DNA from: Heterocephalus glaber
Taxonomy: Eukaryota; Chordata; Mammalia; Rodentia; Bathyergidae
Direction of reading: 5' to 3'
Assembly (NCBI RefSeq): GCF_000247695.1
Contig: NW_004624743.1
Coordinates: 1,647,579 to 1,711,578, forward strand
Length of the DNA: 64,000 nt
Shown here piece after piece: positions 55,601-64,000 of this stretch. Within the stretch, counting starts at the first letter, position 1; each line of letters begins with the position of its first letter. The position numbers and the translations under genes were made by a program. The notes beneath the pieces were generated by a model. The model made no database searches, had not been told where the DNA came from, and saw only the letters and a list, made by a program, of their open reading frames with translations.

Positions 55601-56109
55601 CACGAAGGTCTACATTTATTTCCTTTTTGACTATCTCTCTTAAATTCCAAATTATGAATCACTGTATTCATGAAGGGAGAGGGGTGAGAACCAAAGCCAA
55701 AGACCTCCTCTGTTCCGTTTCTTCGATGAATAGTGATCTATTTAAAATTAAATAGCTTAATAGCATCTTTCTTGTGATAGTTAATTTTCTGACATTAAAC
55801 GTCATTTTCTCTTTCCAGTCTTCTTTGCTAGGATTCCATGTTTTTTAAGAAATGAAATATTTCAGCCAAAGAAGTCCTCCAATGTGCATTCATACTAGGT
55901 GTGAGACAGGGTGTCCTTCCCTTCTCCTCTGCCGTTTCACGCAGCTTCTGCCCAGGCTGTTGCTGGTGTGCTGGGTCCCCAGGGCAGACTCTTCTCCAGA
56001 CCTTGGCATCAAAACCACACCTCCAGGCACCTGGGGTTGCCATGGCAGTGGCTGAGTCTCCTGGGCTGGTGACCTGGGCAGACTGGGCTTGAGACCCCTT
56101 TCCTCTTGA

Positions 56110-56770
56110 CTCCCTCTTTCAAGAAGCAAGAGCTTAACACTGTGCATCCATTCTCCTACAGATGACTCATGTTTGTCCTTCTGTATGGCAGAGTAGTGCT
56201 CCATGGTGTGTAAACACCACGTTTTCTTTATCCATTCATCTGTTGATGGACACACAAGCTGCTTCCAAGATTTAGCTGTTATGAATTGTGCTGCTCTAAA
56301 CACAAGTGAGCATGGATCACTGTGCTATGATGACTTGAGCTCTTACAGGAAGATACCCAGAAGGGGAGTAGCTGGGTGCAATGAAATTTCTAGTTTTAGT
56401 GTTTAAAGGATTCTCCGCGCTGATTTCCACAGTGGTTGTACTCGTTTGCCCTCCCACCTACAGTGGAGAAGGGTTTTCCCCCCACAGCCTCGCCAGCATT
56501 TCTTATTGATTCCTTAATGTTGATCATTCTTTCTGGAGTGAGAAGGAATCGCAGTGTGGTTTTACTTTGCATTTCTGTAATGGCCAGAGACGTTGTCAGA
56601 CAACAAACTTAAGTACTACGTGGTTTCTCTTACATGAGAAACCTAGAATATAGGAGATAGATCTTTTGCAAAAGGGGAGGGGGCCGAGAGACAGCAGCGG
56701 GAGGCGGGGAGGAGAATGCAGATGTGGAAGCACTGTGTGGGTACTCCAGGCAGGCTTGCAAAATGCTGGA
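56110..56770 (+). mobile_element. Twin-primed L1 insertion (inverted 5' segment)
   Basis: 56110-56595 is L1 ORF2 on the minus strand ('ccattcatctgttgatgg', 'ttatgaattgtgctgctc', 'ctttctggagtgagaagg' on the + strand). From 56596 the 3' UTR runs on the plus strand ('acaaacttaagtactacg', 'ggtttctcttacatgagaa'). Together they form an inverted 5' piece joined to a sense 3' piece at nearly adjacent L1 positions. Confidence 0.75.
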
Positions 56771-58079
56771 GACGAAAAGAAGCGGAGCTGCTCCTCCCCT
56801 GCCTCAGGAGGAGGGGACGGCACAGCCGGCCTCGGAGATCTCCAGGGTCCACGGCTGGGGGTCCCTGCGTGCTGACCGGTGTGCAATGCGCTCCGTCCTG
56901 GATCTCAGCCTGAGGGCGCGGCCGCTGGGTTCCAGACTCAGGACTCACCGCATCCTGTTCCTGTTCCCCAGGGCCTGGCTCTGGTCCCGGAGACCCAGGC
57001 TGCAGCATCCTGTCCAGGCTCCTCCAGTGGCTGCCGCCCTGGCCCATTCCCTCACCCAGTTCTTCGGGATACAGCCGCCTGAAGGATGGTGTCCGTGTCC
57101 AGCCACTCACTTAGCCTGTGACAGGAAGATGAAGGGCCATTGTTCGTCTGTAGACACTAGCTCACTTTCCCTCTTCAGTGTTGGCTGCTCAGGGGCACCC
57201 GCATTGGGCCTCGGGGACTCCCAGCGTGGAGGGCAGGACAGGCTGTGGGGGAAGGTTCTGCCTTGTCTCCTGGCCTGGTAGGAGTGCAGATCCTTGATCC
57301 ACACGTCCCTTGGGGTTAGGCAAGCGAACTTGAATGACCACATCTGCCTTGAAGTCTTCTTCGCTATTCTTTCTCTGTCCTCATCTCTTAGGGCTTCACA
57401 TTTGTCACATTGTCACATTGTCACAGAATAAGTACTTAACAAATGCAGGCGGAAGGAGCCTTTTAGGAGAGCCCCCAGCACCACACAAGGAGTGCATCAT
57501 CTTGGTGCTGTGGGAAATTCAAAAGACAGACAGGTTTTGGTTCGGCTCTGTGTCATTCAGAAGACATCTGGCCATCCTTTATGATGTTCAGAAACATTTC
57601 TCTCAGAGGCATTTTAGATCGCCACATAGCAGGGGTCACCTTTGATTTTCACCTTGTCTTTTTTCTCTTGGCTTTCTTCAGTGACTCATCCATTTTTATT
57701 ATTTCTTCAAGGCTCCTGTGAGTAAGGATGGGCAACTTAGGGTTCACTCTGCCTCAGAGGAGCAGCCCGAGCCTCTCTCTGGAGCCTGTGCTGGGAACTG
57801 GGCAGCAGAGGCGGGCGGGTCTCGGGGTGCCTCAGGGATGCCCACATGGAATCCTGCTCCTACCCAGTGTCCCTGGAGGCTGTGAAACCTGTAGCTGCCG
57901 TGGAGCCACTGAGAATGTGGTTCCTGCATGATGCAGTATTTGCTTTCTGAGAACCCGTGGGATCATTTTTATCTGCTCCCAGACTAGGATTAGTTGGACT
58001 TCTGCTCCAGTGTGAATTTTGTACTGGATCTGCGTGCTTCTTTGAGTTGGCTGCTCCAGAGCTCAGGTAATTGTTTCTT

Positions 58080-58880
58080 CAATTTTTATTTTCATCGGTC
58101 CACATTTGCAGTACAAAATGGTTATATTCTTTGTGGGGAGTCAGTACATGTACACAACACATCTCAATTCCTTTTTTATCCCCTTCCTCCTCCATCCACT
58201 TTTTATTTATATTTTAGGTTTCTAATATAAGAGAAACCATGCAGTATTTAAGCTTTGTGTCTGATTTATTTCAGTTAACATTATGGTCTCAAGCTGCATC
58301 CATTTTCCTACAAACTGACTCGTTTATTCTTCCTTATGGCACAGTAGTATTCCATTGTGTGTAAAAATCATTTTCTTTATCGATCCATCAGTTGATGGAT
58401 ATATAGATTGCTTCTGGGATTTAGCTACTATGAATTGTGCTGCTATAAACATGGGTGTGCATGGATCGCTGTAATACGATGTCTTTAACTCTTTGGGGAA
58501 GATACCTAGAAGGGGAATAGGTGGGTGGGATGGAATTTCTAGTTTTAGTTTTTTGAGGATTCTCCACACTGAGTAGTTTACACTCCCACCTACAGTGTGA
58601 AGGGTTCCCTTTTCCCCACAGCCTCGTCAGCATTTATTACTGTTTGATTTCTTGGTGATAGACACTTTTTTCTGGAGTAAGATGGCATTTCAGTGTTGTT
58701 TTAGTTTGTGTTTCTCTAATGGCCAGCAATGTTGAACATTTTCTTCATGTATGAATTGGCCATTTGTATTTGTTCAGTAGCCCATTTTTTGATTAGGTCT
58801 TTTATTTTGGAGGTTATAATTGTGAGTTCTCTATATATTCTAGATATTAACCCTCGGTCTGAGGAGTAGGTGGCAAAGCA
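58080..58880 (-). mobile_element. 5'-truncated L1 3' end (antisense)
   Basis: The minus strand encodes SSDRGLISRIYRELTIITSK and KDLIKKWATEQIQMANSYMK, the characteristic ORF2 C-terminal region. It ends in an 'atttgcagtacaaaatgg' 3' UTR block shared with the copies at 25190 and 31005. Confidence 0.85.
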
Positions 58881-59731
58881 GTCTGGCTTTGTCCACACAC
58901 TCGCTGTTTATTTGCAGCTGGGTACAGGGCAGACCCAGGGTCAGGCCCTTCCTGAGGTTGCATCGCAGTCCGGTCCTTTGCACTGTTTCATTGCGGTCAT
59001 GCAGCACTGCGTGGTGTCCCAGTGACTGTAAGAGCAATTTCGGATTTGAGAAGTTGTTGACATGTGTTTGTTCAAAGGGAATATTTGTAATTCAAAACGA
59101 ATTCCTCTGTAACCCAGAGTAATCACAGGGGAAAATTTTACATTGAAAAGACATAGGTAAAAATAAAGAAAACAGGAAATTAGCAAAAATTCCTGAGTTC
59201 TGCCCTTAGAAAAGAGAGAAAGGTGCCAGAAACCGGAGAAATCACACACTTCCCTCTCACCACCCCACCGTGGTACCAGTAGAAACTGCTGTCGTGAGCA
59301 CCAGTGTGGCATGCGCTGGCAGAAGGAGGTCTGAGAGCGGCATGGAGCTTGCTGTCGAGATGTGAATTCCATCCACAGAAGGGACCCGTCTAGTCCGAGT
59401 TCTTCATCTCGCACCCAAGATTTGCAGAAGATGCAAATCGCAGGGCAGCCACAGCTGGAGGTGTGGGGCAACCAGAGCCCTGTGACCATCGACACAGGGG
59501 TCAGAGTTCTTGGAAAAGGCATTCCAGGAAATGAGCCGGGTGTCTGTCCAGATGCTCGGCAGAAATGTGGTTGGTGTAGTTTTGGTACACGAATATTGGA
59601 CCTATTCCTGTGAGTGTGTGTAACACACAGAGGTGAGAAAGTAAACATTTTTCTCTATAAACATTTCTGGGAATACATGATCAGCCTGGGCTTCCCTGTG
59701 GGTTTTCATTGCCTCTGTTTTAATTTTGCAG

Positions 59732-59814
59732 TGTGTGGACAATATACGGTGTAATGGCTTAATGACGATTGTCTTTGAAGAGAATTCCAAAGTTACTGTG
59801 CCACATATGATAAA
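59732..59814 (+). CDS. RASGRF2: RASGRF2 coding exon (probably exon 13): PH2 to REM linker
   Basis: An 83-nt exon with acceptor TTTAATTTTGCAG and donor GTAAGT. It encodes [20 protein letters not shown] and VTVPHMI, then two bases of Lys. The [10 protein letters not shown] segment is highly conserved in RASGRF1/2, and the end ([15 protein letters not shown]) matches RASGRF2. The codons are AT-rich, in contrast with the next exon. Confidence 0.96.
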
Positions 59815-60394
59815 GTAAGTACAATAACCCTTTCCCTTCCATTTAACCAGGATCAAATGGGCAGAGATACGAGACCTCGAATTAAATATTGCTTCCGTAG
59901 GGCTATGCTCCTTATTGAGAATGTGTCTTGCCTGTCATGTGCTGTCATGTTTTGCCATTATAAATAATACTGCCATCCAAATGGGTTTTCAGGTTCACAG
60001 TGTGTTAACGTGTACCCCAGGAAAACTGTTTTCATTTTACTGCCCATGTGTTCACTCTGGGAAGAGTCCCAGCAGGATGTTCAGTTCAGAAGTTTGGAGT
60101 GTGAGCCAGATGTGTGCACGGTCAGAGGTGGACGCGGTGTGTGACTTGCGTGACCCGTCCCTGTGGGCAGGAACCTGTCACCTAGGTCTGACAGCAGAGA
60201 TGTGTAGATGTTGGACATAGAGAGTAGCAGTCAACCAACGTGACTGTGGGACCTTCTGCTCACTGCTGCCTCAGATTTGGCCCGGGGGCACTTGCAGGGC
60301 TTGCGTCCTGCTCGGTCTGCATCTTAAGAAAGCGAATCCTGCAACTCCAGGGAGCCACTAGGGTGTGTAGAGTTTAAAAGAAGTTTCATCACCA

Positions 60395-60720
60395 ACTCCC
60401 TTTGTCAGTGGGACGCAATGCCCAACACCCACACCTTAGAGGAGAGGTTGATTTTGGCCCCTGATCTTATCCATAGTCAGCTGGCTACAGGGCAGAAGGC
60501 ATGGCGGAGGGGCCTGGCAGAGCAGAGCTGCTCCCATCCTCGTGGGCAGGAAGCAGAGAGAAGGAAGAGCTGGGAGAAAGAGGCTGTGTAACCTCCCAGG
60601 CCACGCCCCCAGTTACCGCCTCCCAGCCCCAGGCCGGCTGTAGCCCTCCGTGATCCACCCACCTTCCATGAACCCTGCCTCTGCATGGGGCTTTGGGGGG
60701 ACATCCAGGTTTAAACCACA
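60395..60720 (-). mobile_element. MaLR-type LTR fragment (antisense)
   Basis: Blocks 'gagaggttgattttggcc', 'ggcatggcggaggggcc', 'cctcccaggccacgccc', 'ccctgcctctgcatggg' and GGGGACATCCAGGTTTAAAC align in order with the 48155-48590 LTR. Confidence 0.65.
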
Positions 60721-63318
60721 GCGACCACTACAGCTGAAGCTCTCTGCATTAATGCATTTGTCTCTGTATACTATTTTGTTTTTAAATTCAGAAATTGTAT
60801 GCAAGGGTTCTGAAGTGGACCTAATTGTTTCTTACTTTCATTTTCTTGGTTATTTGCAGTCTCAATTTTAAGAGTAAAGTGTATTTTTGAAAGCAATTTT
60901 GTTAGATCTTTTAAAACAGAAGCTATTTGAAACTAAGAGTGTATTTGCCTTTTACGTCTTCTTACGTGGGTATTTTGAGGTCGGAACTGTTTGTGCTGAG
61001 AAATAAGAAGCATGAACCTGGAAGAAGGGGGACTTCCTCTTCTGGGAGGTGGACACTGCAGGGAGCTTGATCCCGTGCTGCTGGTGGCTGCTGATGAACC
61101 CCTCCGATGAAGGCACGGACACCACATTGGCTGCCATAATTGTGTGGAAAATGTGATGTATAGGGAGAATGATAGTATTTTAAACTTAGTCAAATTGTAG
61201 AATACTTCAGGAAGGACCGTTTTTAAACTCTAGGGCAAAGATTCCTTTTGCCTTCAGTTGTCTAGCTTTCTAATTTGGTGTCTTTAAGAGAAGGAGTAAA
61301 GATTTATGAGGCCAAGATTAAGAACACGTATGGACTGTTACGTCAGCAGGTCCAAATTATGACGGAATTTCTGAGTTCACATCATTGGGTTGGAATTATT
61401 TTGCTATTTCTTGCTGTACGAGTCTTCTTTTAATCCTTCTCAGAATGATAATTTGTGAGTTTAGCCAGGTATGAAGTCCACCTGCCTTCAAATGAGAATG
61501 TGTGAGGCAGACTTGTGGTCAGGTTTATTCACCCACTCGGCACACATTTGCCAACTTTAAAAATTAACCCAGTACTGAAGAGCACGACGTGTGCCTTGGG
61601 CTGTGAGGATTTCCTGTCTAGGCCATGCGTCCACCCCACACTGTGCGCTTACCCCTTTGACTTCCAGCCTCCTCCAGCCTGGCTGCTGCTTATCCCTGCA
61701 TCTCTTGTCTCCCTGGCTACCGGCCATGGGGAAAAAAGGAAACCAACATTTTTCAGAGTTGCATGAAAAAATCATCCTGCCGTAACCATCCCTGTCTTGT
61801 TGCTGACGTGTGTGGACTGGAGCCTGCCCTTCCTCTTGGAACTTTCCAGATATAACAGATGATCTGGTTTGATCTCTCATGATTGCTTCTTGTGTGTTTG
61901 TCAGAAAGGAGTAGCTATTATCACAGAAGGCTTAACTAACACATCTCGTCTTTCTTGAGAGTCCCTTAGGAAATAAAGTAAGATCCTGCTCAGCATAATA
62001 AGAGAACATTAAGTAATTTCATAATATTTAATTTCTTTTCTCAAAATGAAAATGTAATCATAACTTTGAAGGACAGTGATGTAATCAGTTTAACTTAATT
62101 TCATGCTGGCTGCAACATATTTTCTTTCTCCTTATGCTTAGAATAAACTAATTATACTGTATTTAAAAGATGCAGAGCTCAAAACTAGGATTAGAATGTG
62201 CAATCATGATGCTTGTCTGGTGACAATGTCCTTTACACAGTATCTGAGATCAGCCTTTCTTTTCAAAATATCTGACCTCACCTTTCTTAGAAAATAGAGA
62301 TTTTGGGTGAAAAACAATAGAAAAAAGGTATTATTCATTCAGCCATATTTGGGATACATTGATGGGTTCCTCAAAGTTGCTCAGGCCTTTTGACAAATGG
62401 AAGAATTGAGAACCAGAAAAATAAAATTAGCGGAGGCTCACACGGTGCAGAGAAGAAAGCCACACCGTTTGCAACCCTCCCACAACACACACCTGTGTTT
62501 TCGAGATCAGTAGTGTGAAGTCAGGCGGCCCCCTGGCGGTCCCTTAAGATGCCCTCTGGGGGCTTTGGGAGCAGAGGTCCTCAGCCCCCACGGGCACCGT
62601 TGGAGCTGGGAAGTTTCCAAGGGCAAAGGAGTCAGCTCTCAATTCTGGTCCAGGGGAAAGGAAATAAATATATAATTGCCAGCCCCTGGCAGGGCTGAAG
62701 GGCTCTCAGGAGTACTCGAGGAAGGCCCAGTTCATTCTCTGTGCCCCGCGGCATCTCTCTGGGGACTGTGGTGAGATCCAGGCCGAGGGCAGGGACACGG
62801 GATCTCGGAGGGACGCCAAGGCTGCCGGGTCCTGGTGGCCACCAGGGAGCGGCTGCTGGACCCGGCCACGGGCAGGCATGGGGACAGCTCATCGGCTGCT
62901 GCTTTTTAAAATGAAAACATTTTCAGTGCTGCCGGCTATTGAAAACCTAGTGCAGACATGACACATCCAACTTACTTTAGGGATGAATGCACACTCAGGG
63001 AATGTCAGCTCAGCAATAAGCCCGGAAGAATGGGATCCAGAAATTGGGAAATCTGACTCAAGACATTAGGAAGGGTCGAGAAAGTGAACTGCAGCAAAGT
63101 GTGGGAAGGAAATCACTGAGATAGGATCAAATGTGAAGGAGCTAAAAGAAAACCGGTAGAACTGCTACATCAAAGGGCCAATTCTGAAGCCATTATACAT
63201 TAATAGATAAGCTCTATTACTATGCGGCAGTGATGTTTGTGTCTTTGCTCCACAGTGTGGGGCAGGTGTCACCACTACTTTTTAAGCACACTTCTGATGT
63301 TCTGCTTTCAGACCCTAG

Positions 63319-63482
63319 GAAATGCTTTTCCCGCGGTCTAGTGGTGCACACCTGTAATCTCAGCACTCAGGAGGCTGAGGCAGGAGGATTGCAGTGAGTT
63401 CCAGGCCAACCTGGGCTACATAGTGAGATCCTGTCTCAAAACAAGACAACAGCAACAAAAAATAAAAAGAAATGCTTTTCCC
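63319..63482 (+). mobile_element. B1 SINE with perfect 14-bp target-site duplication
   Basis: The body at 63333-63468 contains CACACCTGTAATCTCAGCAC, GGAGGCTGAGGCAGGAGGAT and GGGCTACATAGTGAGATCCT, then an A-rich tail. GAAATGCTTTTCCC is present at 63319-63332 and 63469-63482, indicating a relatively young insertion. Confidence 0.95.
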
Positions 63483-63703
63483 TTCAGAAAGAGGGGATTT
63501 GATTTCATGCTCTTAGTAAAAGGTAACTGAACTGAAGGGGAGGGACCCGCTCCGTGAAATGAGCCCCTACCGCAGATCCCGGCTTCCTGACCCACCATCG
63601 CCGTGCTGTCCCCAAACCCACCGTGTGTCCGTCAGGCAGCCGTGCGCGCCTCCCGCTCCTGGCGGGGTCCCGGGCGGGCTGTGGCTGACACCCGCTCCCG
63701 CAG

Positions 63704-63952
63704 GTCCGACGCCCGGCTGCACAGGGACGCGGCCGACATCTGCTTCAGCAAGACCCTCAACTCCTGCAAGGTGCCGCAGATCCGCTGCGCCAGCGTGGAG
63801 CGCCTGCTGGAGCGGCTCAGCGACCTGCGCTTCCTGAGCATCGACTTCCTCAACACCTTCCTGCACACCTACCGCATCTTCACCTCGGGGGCGGTGGTGC
63901 TGGCCACGCTGGCCGACGTCTACCGGCGCCCCTTCACCGCCATCCCGGTCAG
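63704..63952 (+). CDS. RASGRF2: RASGRF2 coding exon (probably exon 14): start of the REM domain
   Basis: A 249-nt exon with acceptor CTCCCGCAG and donor GTCAGG. It completes Lys/Ser (codons AAG and TCC) and encodes [80 protein letters not shown] and PV, then two bases of Arg. [10 protein letters not shown] and [12 protein letters not shown] open the RasGEF N-terminal (REM) domain that stabilises the CDC25 catalytic domain. Nearly all third positions are G or C, and several residues differ from the family pattern I remember (RDAA, C for Tyr, [15 protein letters not shown]). Confidence 0.95.
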
Positions 63953-64000
63953 GTCAGGGCCCACAGCCGCTCAGCTGCGGCCGCCTGGCGCCCGGGGGGG

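Larger units (their letters stand above)
46973..59731 (+). other. Intron between exons 12 and 13 (12.8 kb)
   Basis: The second-longest intron in the window. It contains an L1 end, B1, MaLR LTR, MIR, L2, ID, Tigger, an old L1, a twin-primed L1 and a further antisense L1. 50660-51090, 51240-52920, 53280-55070 and 56870-58060 show no recognised gene. 51640-51760 may be a faint antisense L1. 58890-59730 is unremarkable. Confidence 0.8.
59815..63703 (+). other. Intron between exons 13 and 14 (3.9 kb)
   Basis: Holds a MaLR LTR (60395) and a B1 (63333). 59860-60390, 60730-62880 and 62890-63310 are unique-looking. 62500-62880 is GC-rich with no recognised content. From about 63540 the sequence becomes rich in CpG towards the exon. 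Confidence 0.8.
1..64000 (+). other. RASGRF2: RASGRF2 gene body (internal part, thirteen coding exons and their introns)
   Basis: RASGRF2 is a cytosolic/membrane-associated exchange factor. Its CDC25 domain loads GTP on Ras and its DH-PH module activates Rac; calcium/calmodulin binds the IQ motif. Thirteen exons between 9278 and 63952 have AG acceptors and GT donors with matching phases, and their conceptual splice is one open frame. Residues typical of RASGRF2 rather than its paralogue RASGRF1 include [19 protein letters not shown] in PH1 (RASGRF1 has a SHENQKALELR-type sequence), ESEYVHQL in DH and [13 protein letters not shown] after PH2. The amino terminus (start of PH1) and everything after early REM lie outside. 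I recall the human protein as about 1,237 residues, so roughly half is present. Exon numbers 2-14 assume a single upstream coding exon, as in human; that part is inference. Confidence 0.93.

Noticed and set aside
1..64000. Bacterial-type features: operons, riboswitches, CRISPR, attachment sites.
   Set aside because: The window is clearly mammalian, with spliced exons and SINE/LINE repeats.

Overview
This is a stretch of mammalian nuclear DNA. It lies inside one large multi-exon gene on the + strand, which I identify as RASGRF2 (Ras protein-specific guanine nucleotide-releasing factor 2). Thirteen coding exons can be placed by consensus splice sites. They join in one uninterrupted frame of 1,799 nt, about 600 codons. 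In order they encode the end of the first PH domain, a coiled coil, an IQ motif, the DH (Rho/Rac GEF) domain, the second PH domain, a linker and the start of the Ras-exchanger motif (REM). The first exon(s), upstream, and the rest of REM, the middle region and the CDC25 Ras-GEF domain, downstream, are outside the window. By analogy with the human gene these are probably exons 2 to 14.

The host looks like a rodent outside the mouse/rat group. Monomeric B1, composite B1-dID and tRNA-derived ID SINEs are common, whereas B2 and B4, frequent in mice and rats, were not seen. The best-preserved ID copies share a 3' end reading GAGTTCGATCC then GGTACCA, unlike the rat BC1-type ID I know. A squirrel-related or beaver-like lineage is my inference, not a proof.

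Layout: 1-9277 is the 3' part of the upstream intron (LTR, mariner, old L1, SINEs). Exon 2 (9278-9384) lies in a CpG- and GC-box-rich patch where the exon end, its donor and the first intronic bases are tandemly duplicated. A 12.9 kb intron follows, then exons at 22295, 24359, 29720, 32435, 32697, 37897, 39105, 45071, 46127, 46836, 59732 and 63704. Introns hold L1 fragments (two with twin-priming inversions), MIR and L2 fossils, MaLR-type LTRs (all antisense to the gene), mariner, Tigger and hAT relics, and simple repeats. About 97% of the window is non-coding, and I see no second protein gene.

The most interesting observation is the 97-bp tandem duplication over the exon 2 donor. It creates a second identical donor and a candidate 42-nt in-frame microexon that would repeat the end of the PH-domain C-terminal helix. 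Other points are a hairpin-like mariner relic, four copies of the same mariner 3' segment, a 410-codon intronic ORF of doubtful meaning, and a strikingly GC-rich last exon with amino-acid changes in the GC-increasing direction.
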